Assembly: GCF_003597395.2 (NCBI RefSeq)
Contig: NC_133778.1
Coordinates: 12,586,211 to 12,650,210 of the forward strand
DNA from: Chelonoidis abingdonii
Taxonomy: Eukaryota > Chordata > Testudines > Testudinidae
Reading direction: 5' to 3'
Length of the DNA stretch: 64,000 nucleotides
Part shown: positions 12,933 through 25,875 of the stretch, piece by piece
How the letters are laid out: each line of letters starts with the position of its first letter
Position numbering within the stretch: the stretch's first letter is position 1
Program-made: the position numbers and the translations under genes
The notes under the pieces: generated by a model
The model's database searches: none
What the model saw: only the letters and a program-made list of their open reading frames with translations
What the model was told of the DNA's origin: nothing

Positions 12933-13330
12933 GTAAGTTTCAGGGGACGGAAGGGGCGGGGGAGAGGGGATTTTAATTTTTTTGGAGGGGTTAACTTTTC
13001 CCATCTCGCTATATCTTCAATACGATCATAACTATCTCTCCTTTCGTGGTGGGCAGGAGGGGGTTAGCAGCTAGGATTTGCCATTACATATGGTGATCAA
13101 ACTCTTTTTTCTTTATTTCAATCATTCAAAGAACATTTTCATTTATGTATATTTCATTCCTTCCCCCTCCACCCTTCCCTTTCTTTACTTCCATTTCATT
13201 GGCTAGGATGATCTTCTGTCCCTGTTGCTTCTGACGTGTTCTCCACCCTCACTTCATATTAATGCGGGAAATCACAGCCACTCCCTTTGTCACTGGAATT
13301 CCCCCAATGTCTCTATCCTTCCCTCCACAG

Positions 13331-13506
13331 CCATCACACAATGAACTGAGAAAGAAAATGTCCAACCAAACCACCCTGACCGAGTTCCTTCTCCTGGGAT
13401 TCTCTGACGTTCGAGAGCTGCAGATTTTGCACTTTGTGGTGTTCCAAGTCCTTGGAATTTGAAATCCAAAGAAAGGACACAGAGAAAAGTTGGGGGGGGG
13501 GGAGAG
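13331..13506 (+). other. Possible cryptic exon containing the olfactory receptor fragment
   Basis: A good acceptor (pyrimidine tract then CCACAG, ending 13330) and a donor-like GAG/GTAAGG at 13506/13507 bracket 176 bases that include the OR fragment. G runs at 13492-13502 and after the donor resemble elements that promote donor use. If spliced into IKZF2 transcripts it would add a 34-codon upstream frame. No transcript evidence is available here. Confidence 0.25.
13358..13462 (+). pseudogene. Olfactory receptor 5' fragment (first about 30 codons)
   Basis: The frame starts MSNQTTLTEFLLLGF and continues SDVRELQILHFVVF, the extracellular N-terminus and start of TM1 of a class II olfactory receptor, resembling the OR14-type receptors expanded in reptiles. 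After about 30 codons the match stops (QVLGI then a stop), so the seven-helix body is absent. A leader resembling an OR 5' region precedes the ATG, including a polypyrimidine tract and AG at 13329-13330, as in the acceptor before many OR coding exons. The fragment lies between the candidate IKZF2 leader exon and the first coding exon, on the same strand. It is a truncated copy, not a working receptor. Family-level assignment is tentative. Confidence 0.75.
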
Positions 13507-14424
13507 GTAAGGGGGGTAAGGGAGAGGGAAGTGGTTTTGGAGACAAGAAGTGAAGCTGCCTGTTTTCCAGTAAGTAATGGAGAAATTCCAGGAGCCAGAG
13601 CTAAATATACTCGGCGATCAATACAGAAATGGCTCATTGTGAATAATTTAGCTGCTTGGTGCAGTGAGAGTTTTGAAACTAAAGGCAAAAAAAAAGGGGC
13701 CCTAGCTGGAGAGAGGAAATAAAAATTCTCCTCTGATTATGTCAGTTTCTTAACTTTTCCACTTAAAAGAATATAGTTACGATTATTGATTCCTTCCCCT
13801 GCCTCTCTCTCTCTTTTAATCAAATGAAAGCTAGGGGGTGTCATCCTATACAGTTACTTGAGTTTCTGGAAGTAATAGCTTGTTCTGTGTCAGCAAAGTG
13901 CTTCCAGAAACTTTGAGATTGGCACACACCACAAAATGCCTGCTCTAGAAATATTAAATATGCCATGCAGCCCCTAGTATGATAGATAGGTAGGGTTACA
14001 ATGAACAGGTGCATGCACAGGTGTCCGGGTGTGTGAGTGAGGGTGTTTGATGGCCAATTGAAGACAAAAGGCTGTAATAACTCTGAAAGGAATATGGACA
14101 CTGAAGAGTTTTGTTTTTAATCAGAACATCATGAAATAAGTGTGAAAAGGGCAATCTTTATAGTATCAACATCTTGGAAGCCTGCTGTGGCTGTGAGAAC
14201 TACTAATTGATAAGGCATTAAACTCCCGGTTAAAACATACCTGGTCAAATTGGAACCTCAAAAAAAAAAAATCATTAAAGCAGCTGGAACTATAATTAAA
14301 AATCAAATTATAGTCACAACACAGCTCATCAAGATGCAAACTTACCTTTTCTACTTCCATCTGCAGCAGCTTTAGATCATTTGCCAAAAGAGTTCAGTGA
14401 CTTACCAGTGCACAGCGTGTGCTC

Positions 14425-14432
14425 ATTTGCAT
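14425..14432 (+). promoter_or_regulatory. Octamer motif ATTTGCAT upstream of the first coding exon
   Basis: An exact POU/Oct octamer (ATTTGCAT) lies 128 bases before the first coding exon, in the preceding intron. Oct1 and Oct2 bind this motif in lymphoid genes. A single 8-mer can occur by chance. Confidence 0.25.
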
Positions 14433-14567
14433 GTTTCTTAGGTGCTGGTTGCAGCAGCAAAAGAGGCAACTGCTTATGGTTTTAAGTAAGTTTAAGTATT
14501 TAATGGCTGATACTGGCAGGCATCTTTGAGGGTGTATTCTTTTGCCTTGTAGCACTGCACTTTGACT

Positions 14568-14601
14568 ATGGAAGCAGAGGCTACTGATGGATATATAACA
14601 T
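14568..14601 (+). CDS. IKZF2: IKZF2 (Helios) first coding exon, 34 coding bases
   Basis: This exon starts the Ikaros-family transcription factor Helios, a nuclear zinc-finger protein of T cells and blood progenitors. A polypyrimidine tract and acceptor AG end at 14552, so the exon begins at 14553 with 15 bases of 5' UTR. The ATG has A at -3 and G at +4, a strong Kozak context. Eleven codons read MEAEATDGYIT, followed by one base of a split Cys codon, then a consensus GTAAGT donor at 14602. The peptide matches the vertebrate Helios N-terminus as I remember it, with changes at residues 3 and 6, and is unlike the Ikaros (IKZF1) or Aiolos (IKZF3) N-termini. The short exon, exact phase-1 junction and next exon make the call secure. 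Confidence 0.93.
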
Positions 14602-15558
<957 letters not shown>

Positions 15559-17388
15559 TAGTCTGTGGGGTCTTCATCTTGCTCACTAGACTAAAGCCAC
15601 TACCGTAGATTTTGCTACCAAAGAAGAAAAGGACGGGCCAGATTTTGGTTTTGTTCATGTTAGTGTCTCTTCTAAACATGAGTCTGATTACTAGTCTGAA
15701 GTATCCCAAGGTGGCATTTGAGAGCTGGTCCTTACCTGTACCAGGTAGGAAACACTAGGTTTTACTACTCCTTGTTTTGCTTTGACAGGTTTTGAGATCC
15801 AAACAACTTTTTAGCAGGATTCCAAAAAGCAGTCTGAAATAGATGTATCTAAAAAGCCAACAAGCTTTTATTTCTAAAAGGCTTGACTCAAGCAAAATCT
15901 AAAGTTACGCTATGCAGGCTTGATGGTAGGATATATTTTACTGTTCTGAGTGGAAACTTCAGTATCCTGTTCATTACCTTAGCTTTGCTTTGAAAATTTC
16001 AGAAAATGGCCAGTATAAATTGGTAATTTATGGTACTCTCTCACCAGTTGAGTCTTTAACAAATTGAAAGGGTTTTGTTTTAGAATGTCAAAAGAGAAAC
16101 TGAGAGAGTGCAGAGGGATCTGTGAATCTAACACTGAGAGTCAGGTGTACTTAATATTTTTGATGATGGATTTTTTTCAGCCTTAAATGAAACACCTTTC
16201 AGCTACATTGTGGAGCCTATACATACTTTTATCTTAAGAGCATAGATTATTTCACTGTTGATTACAATGTTTTATGAAGATACTTATCATAAAGTGCTTT
16301 ATTATTTGTATTTAAAATGTATTGTTTCCAATATGCTTTGAGTGGGTTTTTTTTCTTTACGATGCTCATTTTCTCTCTCTTTCTCTCGTGTGTGTGAATA
16401 TATATGGTAAAAAAAAGTTGTACATGTCTCCAAATGTTCTGGAAGGAAAAATAAGGCATTAAGAATTAGTTTTTATAATAATAAGCATATTATCTTCAAA
16501 GCCTTTTTTACTGAGAGGAAAGTGCTACTTTTCCTTAACAATTTCTCTTAACCTCCTGCAAGTTACGAGTAAAACACAGATTTTATGAGCTTTTAAAACT
16601 GAGGGTTATTATGAAGATCTCCAATTATATGCATGTTGCTAGAGAATGTGATTGCTAAAACTCTGGGCTGAATTTTATATGACAGCCTGTCCTAATTCAG
16701 CAGCTTTAGACAATTCCAGTCCTGCTGCGTAGGCATTCTGATTTTTTTTTTTTAATTAGCTTGTAAAAGTTATACTATTCTCTTTGTTTACGTTTTTATT
16801 AATGGGAAGGCTTCATCAGAGATAAGATTTTTAAAAAGTGGGTTTTTTTTCTTTATCATATAGACTAAAAACCAGGGTCTAATTAATGAGTAAAGCTGTC
16901 TGCTGAATTTGTGTGAAAATATTTTAGCATCTGATTTCACTGTGCAATGATTTGCAATGATTGTTCTAGTTTCATCTCATTCATGCCTGCAACATGCATG
17001 TTCCAAGTTCAGCATATGCACATGGTGTTGCATATGCTGGTGTTGACGAAAATTCCTGAATATTTAATCTTGCATGTCTGTCAGTAACTTTCACTGTTGT
17101 TGGCCTGTTTTAAGGATATGTTGGTGTGGACAAATGTAGGGCTCTATCCAGTGTTCTGAAGGCAGGTTAAATTTGATTTGGGATGCAGGACTTTTGCCTG
17201 TGTGATTGGAACCTAGGACTATGACCCCCACTTTTTCATATAGAATTTTTCGTCGTCTTTTCATTACAAAACTAGATTTTCTTCTTATCAAACATCAAAC
17301 TGTTTTAGAGCAAGGAGCTTTATCCCATGTCAGCCTCTAATCAACATCTTTGGTTGTTTTTTTTTGGTCAGGCTTTTGTTGCAGTTGG

Positions 17389-17454
17389 ATTGGTTAGTTT
17401 ACACGTAGGGCCAAATCTTCAACCCAATTGGTTAGTTTACACGTAGGGCCAAAT
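17389..17454 (+). repeat. Exact 28-base direct duplication
   Basis: The same 28 bases occur at 17389-17416 and 17427-17454, 38 bases apart start to start, with TTTACACGTAGGGCC inside each. Confidence 0.95.
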
Positions 17455-18813
17455 AATGAGGCGGTGCATTGGGGTCCACCATATGTTCCACAGCCAGGGA
17501 GCTTCAGTAGCCAGTGGACCTCTACGTCGTCCCTTTGCAGGGAGGAGAATGGCTATTGGAAACTGCTAAGTTGTGGATTTTCTTGCCGCTCAAAATTCCT
17601 GCTGCTAGGATGCAAGCAGACCCCATGGTAGGTAGGGTGGATGGGTACTCTGTGTGCATGGACCACGGGTCTGATTAGAAGTCACTGGAAAGACCTTGAT
17701 ACACTGCTGGCCTGCCCGTTTATCTTGGTACAAAATGCGTGTAATTCTGATTTGGTAGTGTTTGGCACTACTTTTGCACGGGTGTGAGTGGCAACCCAAG
17801 GTACTGGGCAGTGCTATATTGGGGCTGTTGTCTTCAGTGGGAGGTGGATTGGGCCCCCAAATCCTTCACTCCCAGATTTACCCGCTGATCCCCCAAAGAA
17901 GTAGAACCTCCATTAATTCTTTTGGATCTGCAGGGGTGAAGGTCAGGATTAGGTCCTCAGTCCTGTGTTTGATTGGATCATTTTGAGCCACAGCTCTTAT
18001 TTCAGCCATGTCCAGTTTAAACGGAGATGAAACCATGACAAGGCAATCTTCTTGGATATTTGACTGTACAGTGAAAAGTGCATAGAGCGACAGGGGAGTG
18101 CAAGACCTGCTTCTGAAACAATCAAGCAGTTCTCACTCAACAGTAGTAAAATGATGTGCTTGGTGAAGAGTTCTTCATATTTATTAGCCTGTGGCAATTC
18201 CATGTTAGTAAGACTTTTGGCCAGGCCACTGATGTTTTCGGCTTCTGTTCCAAAAAGTTGCAGGTAGAATATTTTGGCTCATGTTGAAGAGCCTCTATTG
18301 CTTCCTTAACACAGTATCACTTTATGATATCAAAGTTACATGCATAGGTTACAGAGAGGGCAGAGACCCACTTTTCTTCCAAATGAGATGATCCTAAAAG
18401 GTAAATCAGAGTAGATTGCTTGTCATAGCTGACTAATGATGTTATGTATACCTTACAATATATGCATCTCCCTTTAGCAAAGTACGGATAGGTATTGGCA
18501 AATACTCACATAATTCTAAGTAACTTATTGTAACTAAATTGTAAGTAGCGAGTTGAATAGGCAGACTGTTTCCCTCCAACTCCAGTTTAAGAAATACTGT
18601 ATCCAGTAGCATGCTTACTTTGAACTACATGTTTACACTGGCTCAAAGCTGGAAGTCTTAGTTCACCAGTTATTCAGCCCTTACTTGGGTAAACTCTCTC
18701 AAGTGCTCTGATCATGCATGAGCTTGGTGTGGATGGATGCCAGTGCTTGACAAAGCCCCATTGACTGACCTCAGTACCACCCATCCAAAGTTCATTGCAG
18801 AACAGGGACCAAA

Positions 18814-18880
18814 GGCCCTGATCCAAAGCCTATTTAAGTCAGTGGAAGTCTTTCCGTTGACTTCGGTGAACTTTGAATTG
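18814..18880. repeat. Short palindromic MITE, same family
   Basis: GGCCCTGATCCAAAGCC with AAGTCAGTGGAAGTC pairs with CGTTGACTTCGGTGAACTTT. Confidence 0.7.
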
Positions 18881-20389
18881 GAAATAAAATGGACAGGGAC
18901 TTGTCAAAACTGAACAAGATTCTCAGGAGAGGAACCAGTGTACTAATGTAAAAGCAGATGAAGCAGACAAATAAAGCCATTTTTAAAAGAAACAAAACAA
19001 AAGAAACACACTACATTCTTGCTATAGAATTTGTCTGAGAGGAAACACTTTCCCCAGGTTACAGTGGACTCAGAAAAAGTCCACTGTAATACAAGGGCTC
19101 CGTTGTTTGTTTAGTTGACTTGACCACCACTCTGTATAACATGAAAGTTGTTGTTTCTCTAAATCCATTGGCTGATATTGTATGGAAAATTAATAATGGC
19201 AGCTATTGGCATCTGACCATGCCAGAGGAAAGTTCCACTTAAATTAGAGAGTCAAGCGGTGCTACAATGGGTGTCACAGATGGCTGTCTTATTTCCAGGT
19301 CTAGATTCAAATGCACCTTAAAATAGATGGCGTAAGAACAATAATAAATACTAAAATCCTACAATTTTGATATTGGAGAGTGATTAAAAACTCAATGCAC
19401 TTTTAAAAAGTTTTTATAACAATGCAGAAAAAAATTAAAGAATAAGAAGTAATTTGATAAGAAAATAATTATAGTTGCCAGAGTCATTATGTTCAGCAAT
19501 TGACTCAACTACAGTACTTGGCTTTGGGAAACAACAGTAGCTGACTAGAAAGCTATTGGGATGATTGTACCAAGTGAAAGGAATACCAAAAGAGTGCTGA
19601 GAAGTTACTCTGTTATAGAGAAGTCAGACAAGACATTATTATAAAATTACCTATATTGTATTCCAACCAATCAAAGAAGACTATTCTGCACCACCAGTTG
19701 TGTCCCTTTTTTGTAACCTTAAAGCTCAAAATCTTGCTTGGTAGCATTAATTTTCCTTCTGAATTGGAAACTCTAGTACAACTCTTGTCACCTCTGTCAT
19801 TTCCCCTGAGCAAAATGTTGCATTTACTGTAAGTGTATAAACTTCACTTCCCACCTCACATTTGTTTGAATGAATAAATACATCCATGGATTCTACCTTT
19901 TGCAAGGAAACGGGCTAAAATTAAATCAGCTTTGAAGATTGTGTCATGATACAACCTTGGAACTTTTATTTATTTAGTCTCTTGTAGGTAATGAGCACAG
20001 TCATTAAGTTTTACAGGATGGCCAATGCCGAATAACATAAAGCAGTAGTTCTGGTTTCACAGGATGTCAGCCAACGACGTTTCTGGGCCAAGCTGATTTT
20101 AGAGAGAGGAAGGTTTGGGTTTTTTTGTTTGCTTTTTAAAGAAATTTGGAAAAAATTAACCATCCTCATTTTTAAAAACATTTGCGTCACCCAAATCCCT
20201 CATCCAATTAACCTCAAACTTCTCAAGAAATGTTCTCCCTGGCACAAAAACATGCATAAAGTTTTAGGCAAACTGGTTGAATGTTGGTGCATTTAGAGGG
20301 GAAAAGCTAATGCTTTAGATATAAAGCTAGGCTCTGTGTACAAACAAAAGTTTTACTGCTTTAGTACTGATCATTAAAGTGGTAGGAAA

Positions 20390-20605
20390 CCTTGCCCCTC
20401 TATCTGGACACAGTTATACTGGTATGAAATTGCTTCTATAAGAAGGCAAATAAGCTATAATGGTATAAAACACCTTTATTCTGGTGTAATTCAACTTAAT
20501 CCATAGTAGAGGTTGTACTGGTAAAACTATTTTGGTTTTAAAAAAAATCATACTCCTAATCAAAATGGTCATACCGGTACAAGATCTATGTATAGACCGG
20601 ACCTT
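20390..20605. repeat. MITE-like palindromic repeat
   Basis: TACTGGTATGAAATTGC and TGGTCATACCGGTACAAG lie at opposite ends around CCTTTATTCTGGTGTAATTC. The element is similar to 22055-22330. Confidence 0.5.
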
Positions 20606-21082
20606 AGTCATAACCTGAACTATCCTGAGAGTCCTGTTTGTAACTAGAAGGCAGGTGAACCTAGCTTCACCTATGTATACTCTTTCCCAGTATCACTCCC
20701 TACCGTATCACATACTTGGCAGTAAAAGCATTCCTCCCTTTTGGTGAATGTTATAATGAGGGTGGAGTGGAATTATCAGCTAATCTTGTTTAAATACTAT
20801 TTTATTAACGCCAGTAGACTCTTTTGAGAGGTCACCTAACCTAGCTTTGTTACAGGACACGCCCTCCTTCTAGAGCTTCTGTAATATCCTCTGCCTGTCC
20901 TCTTCAGTTAGCTCTCCAGTACACACCCTGTTACAGTTTTAGCTTCTTGTCAGACATTCATGGGGGGGGGAGGGGGAAGTCCTCAATTTCTTTGGAATAT
21001 AGTAGTTGTCAGATGTTTCTCAAAACTGAATAGAAATTCAGTAGGCAGCATTTCCTTTTTTTTCCTCGAAGACAGGCTTTGG

Positions 21083-21150
21083 GCAAGACCCAGCTCCCAC
21101 TGAAGTACATAAGAGCCTTTCCATGGACTTGAATGGGAACTGGATCAAAC
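21083..21150. repeat. Short palindromic MITE, degenerate
   Basis: CCAGCTCCCACTGAAGT and GACTTGAATGGGAACTGG are complementary ends. Confidence 0.55.
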
Positions 21151-21884
21151 ACCGGCTTCCTAATCCTGCAAGAGGTGCTGAGCTCCCTCTACTTCCATAA
21201 GTCAATGGAAAGTTCAAGGTGCTGGGCATCTTGTAGGACTGGGCCTTACAGACGCAGGACTGGAGTTCTCTGCATTGGCCAGCGCTTTAGGTGCAGTGGT
21301 AAAAACTGATTGAAACAGCAGAGGGAGCTGCTCTCCCTCTCCCAGCTAAGGAGAAAGAGGAACTTTGAGGGCAAGGTGCTTATACAAGCCAGGGAGAGCA
21401 TGGGCGCTCCCCTATGCTTTTAATTAAAGAGGGGAAAAAAGGGCTCTGTTGCTTCCTACTTCCTCTCGCCTTACATGGTTTGAGTATGGGGAGGCTCAGG
21501 GAGTGGTTTAATTGGCTAGGTTATTCCATAGTTTACACTGCATCCACCATTAGAAGAAACACTGGATAGGGTACCTAGTAGGATCAGGGTGTTTTTCCCA
21601 ATATGAAACTACCTGGTCTGGTCCAACTCAGCTGTAACCACAGAACTGGTGTCTTAGGAAAGCATGCCAAAATACTTTCCTCTATTCCCTTCTGTTCTGG
21701 CAAGGTGTCATGCCTGTTGCTGGCCTCTTACACTGAGCATGCTCCATGTTGTGTCTCTTTCTCTGGGGCAGAGAAGATTTCCCTTTACCACTATCAGTTT
21801 GGAAGCTGAAAATCAGCCTCTCTATTGCCCTACCCAGGAGGTTTTTGAACAGGAGTAGAATCCCCAAATGCTATCACAACTCAC

Positions 21885-22020
21885 TGAGAGGCTGTGTGGG
21901 CTGGTGGATCTGGGAGTCTGGAGACCTGGTTTTGTTCTCTGCTCTCCCAATGATCTGTGTGTGGACAAGTCACTTGGCGTCTCTGTGCCACTGCATTTCC
22001 TTGGACTGACTTGTAAAGAC
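21885..22020 (+). mobile_element. MIR-like SINE fragment
   Basis: TGGGAGTCTGGAGACCTGGT and GGACAAGTCACTTGGCGTCT are the diagnostic blocks. Confidence 0.65.
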
Positions 22021-22054
22021 TAAACTGTTCTAGAGATGGTCTGCCTCATGTTGT

Positions 22055-22330
22055 GTGCCTTAGGCTTGGTGTACTAGCATAATTATGTCTAATCTTTTTT
22101 TTTTTTTTTTTTTTTTTTTTGAGCACAACCACTCGTGTGGATGTCGTTATACTTGTATAAAGGTCCTTATACCAGTATGATAGCTGCTTTCCCATGCTAC
22201 ACAGGAATAGATATACTGGTTATAAAGTACCATTATACTGATAACTGTCTCCACTCTCAAGAGGTTGTACCACTTTAACTATACCGGTGTGTAGTTAGAT
22301 TGATACAACTTTTCTGTGTATACAAGCCCT
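22055..22330. repeat. MITE-like repeat with a 26-T run inside
   Basis: TTATACTTGTATAAAGG, TATACTGGTTATAAAGTACC and TATACCGGTGTGTAGTTAGA recur around a T run at 22095-22120. Confidence 0.5.
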
Positions 22331-23163
22331 TATTTGCAGTGCCCAGCACGACGGATTGATGCCTCTGTAACTCAAATACGTTGTAATGATGCGGGACATG
22401 GTCAGACTTTTTTTTTTTTAAATATATATTTTTCTTTACAAGTTTTTTTGGTTCGTTTTATATCTTGGTGTGCACAGTTGGATGGATTTTTAAAAGGCAT
22501 TTCAAAAACCTTACAGAAATTTAACCTTTTTTTTTTTAACTGCATTTCACTCTCCCCAGCCTTCTTTGTTTTTAAATTCCATTATGCGCGTGACCCCATT
22601 TGTATGCCACCGGACTAAACCCTGATGGCAGTGAATTTTGTCTGTCCTACCTATATCTGCCTTTTTCGGTCATTAGCATTTTGTAGTTCCCACAGTTCTT
22701 AAGCTCTGTAGGAGCCCAAGTCAGCCCTCTGATGCACAGATGTAGTTATCTCCCTTTGAAACTAAATTTGTCAAACAAGTTCTCTTCTGTTGCTCTTAGT
22801 AATTTGGTAAATATGCATAGCTCTTTATCAGACCAGATTGCTCACTCTGCTTATAGATTTGGAAGGGATGAAATGCATGCAGATACTGGGAAGTAGTAAA
22901 ATAAAATGGGGAGTGGTACTTGAGTGATGACATTGTGTACAGGAACATGCAGATAGACTTCTGTATGTGTTGTGCATATTTTTGGCTCTGGGGAGAGGCG
23001 TGGTGATGCATAATGGGAACTAGAAGGTGCCCTGGTGCTCTGTGTGGTAGTATCTCCTGCTTGCGTGTGGAAATTGCTGAAAAATTTCCCACAGATGTTG
23101 ATGCTAACATCACAGAAACCTGGCCCTGCACCTTATATCTCATTACCGGAGGGGTGTGTGGTA

Positions 23164-23399
23164 CAGGTTTGTCGCATCTTACGCACATTTAACATGCGCG
23201 ATTTCAGCTTTACCGCGGTCGGCAAAACCAAACACCCCCCTCCCCTCCCAAAAAGAGAAAAATAACCTATTTTAATACTGTACCTGTAGTGCGGGCGATT
23301 CCGCCCACCATTCAACTCAAGGTAATTTTGACTATACGTGGTTTTCACTTTACGCGCTAACTGCAGAATGTAACCCCTGCGTAAGATGAGACTCGCCTG
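23164..23399. mobile_element. Tigger-like MITE, 236 bp, CpG-rich
   Basis: The inverted ends (CAGGTTTGTCGCATCTTACG and the complement of CGTAAGATGAGACTCGCCTG) match at most positions and are flanked by TA (23162-23163 and 23400-23401), the mariner/Tigger target. The many intact CpGs contrast with the surrounding intron. No transposase. Confidence 0.75.
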
Positions 23400-24737
23400 T
23401 ATAGGTTTCCTAAGTGGCACCGCACTATGCTGTAGTAGGATGGGCTACAAAGTAGCCCAGAGGGCAACACCCTTTCAGTTGACTATCCTTTTCGTGCAGA
23501 TGACTTGAGATCCCCTGGCTTCTCAAGACAGCCAGGGCTTTAGAGGATCATGCACCCTGGTCACTCTACAGAGATGGCATATATGCCCACTAATGACATG
23601 ATACCATGAAAAAACTGTGGACAAGATCCTTACTTGACTTGTACCAGTGAACATCTGGCCCAGTAACTTTAAATTCAAGACTTAAACTTTTCAGAGTATC
23701 TTTTCTCCTCAGCAGGGATTGTCCTGGTGTAAAATTCATCTCCAGCTAATGGATGATATAGGAAAATTGTTATGGAGGAGGTGTTATTTTTTAATATACT
23801 CTACTAAATGTAAACATCTGATGGGGTGGAATGTACCTTGTGTTTTGTCCAGGTGGACAGAGCTGGGAAGGAGAAACGTTTCTTCTCTGGAATCCATACA
23901 TCCTGGGCATCCACGTGGACTCTGTGATCCCTCTGTTCAGCTTCCAGGAAATATAACTCAATTGGCAGTGCATTAATACCACTGCTACCCCAGGAATCTA
24001 CCCTCTCTGCTGAAGGCCACGTTAACTATTTTCATGGCTCCTGTTTGATTTAGTGAGTTTAGATCCCTGATCCCATGGAGGGCTGCCTGTGGTGTCCAGA
24101 GTAGAGAGAGGGGACATGGCCTACATGTCCCATTTCTTGTTTTATGGCTAGTTTGTGGAAGTTCATGCAGCCTTGAAATTCTGATAGCATGATTTACACA
24201 CCAGCATCTGTCCAAAGGCTGACAGACTAGTAACCTGATGATAGTCTTTGAATTCCCTTCTTTGAAGTTGAAAGAATTTACCACTCTTTGTATGACTGTA
24301 TTATAGGAAACCTGTTTACGTGAAACATGTGGTCTATTCTCTTGGATGGTTCAGAAATTTCCAGGGAAAGTTACATAAGATTGAATAATTACTGTAGCAG
24401 TTATTTCATAAGTAGAAAGAAGAAGTTGCAGAGAGAAGATTAAGATAATTTGGGGATTATTTTTCCTCCAAAATTTATCTCATGGTTTATATGTGAAACT
24501 CATATTATAGTTATTTCAGTCCTGCATCAAGCTGTGAATTTAGTCATGTTCCTGTAATGCCACCAGAAGGAAAACAAATCAGTAAGGAATGCCAGTTATC
24601 AATTCTACATTTTTCATACTGCTTATTGCTACTTTTTCTTGGATATGTCCTGTAATGTGTAATTTATATATGCAGTATTTTGATAACGAGGAATCTCTTT
24701 TGGGAACTCTGAGGGGTAGAGGGCTCGAGGAGGAACT

Positions 24738-24900
24738 TGTCTACATATGGAATTATTCTGGAATAGCTCGTATTCTGCAATCCATTTTGAAAGCTAAACA
24801 GGAGCAAGACACTTTTATTCTGGAATAAGAAGAATTATTACACATGGAATTATTCAGGCATAGCTATTAGACTTTTAAATTAACTCAGATTAAGGTAGGC
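24738..24900. repeat. MITE-like repeat related to the 7.3-kb palindrome
   Basis: ATTATTCTGGAATAGCT and CACTTTTATTCTGGAATAAG share the 7.3-kb arm motif, without a clean second arm. Confidence 0.45.
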
Positions 24901-25034
24901 TGTCAACTTTCGAGCGTAAGCAAGCCCTGTACATATATTTGTGTAATGGTTGTCTGGTTTAAAAACTCAAATCCTGACTTGTTCTGTGTGGGCAGATCCC
25001 AGCATGCCCACATTGCACCCCTGAGGTCAGTGCA

Positions 25035-25200
25035 TCTCTGCATGGGTCACGTGGGGAAACTGAGGCACAATGCTGAATTGACTTGCCCAAGGTCACCCAG
25101 AAAGGTATTGGACTAGAACCCAGCAGGCAAGTGGAGCAGAACTGGAAAGGGAACAGTTCTCCTGATTCCATCCCAGTGCTCTGTCTACTAGGCCACACCA
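25035..25200 (-). mobile_element. MIR-like SINE fragment, reverse
   Basis: GGGGAAACTGAGGCACA, CTTGCCCAAGGTCACCCAGA and GTCTACTAGGCCACACC mark a reversed copy. Confidence 0.7.
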
Positions 25201-25570
25201 CTTTGAAGAGAAACCAGAGCATGTAACAACCAACACTATCGTATTTGTATGCTACCATGTTAAATTAAATGTGCATGGCTAGATTCGTAGCGGACTTTAT
25301 CGTTCATTCAGTCACTCATTCATTTATAAATCTAAATAAATATGTAATAAATAGTCACATACCTTAAGCTTTGAGGCTATACTTAGACACGATGAGGATA
25401 TGAGAACATAGTTACAGCCATGCGTCTGGGGGCGTTAAGTGGCTTGTGGACATGACAGGCCCCTGAGAAATGCATGTAATGTTGTTGTTCACAGCGTTTC
25501 TTTAATTTATACTTGGTCAGTCACACAAGAATTTATTTTTTAAATTATTTTATTTCTACAAAACCCCTAT

Positions 25571-25875
25571 GGGGTTGACAACCTTTCAGAAGTGGTGTGC
25601 TGAGTCTTCATTTATTCACTCTAATTTAAGGTTTTGCGTGCCAGTAATACATTTTAACGTTGTTAGAAGATCTCTCTCTAAGTCTATAATATATAACTAA
25701 AATATTGATGTATGTAAAGGTAAATAAGGTTTTAAAAATGTTTAAGAAGCTTCATTTAAAATTAAATTAAACTGCAGAGCCCCCTAGACCGGCCAGGACC
25801 TGGGCAGTGTGAGTGCCACTGAAAATCAGCTTGCGTGCCGCCATTGCCATTCGTGCCATAGGTTGCCTGCCCCTG
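25571..25875 (-). mobile_element. hAT-like MITE, inverted copy of the element at the window start
   Basis: It shares most of its length with the 3-313 element, including the AAGCTTCATTTAAAATTAAA core and the GCCAGGACC block, in reverse. CCCTAT occurs at both flanks, suggesting a degraded target duplication. Confidence 0.85.
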
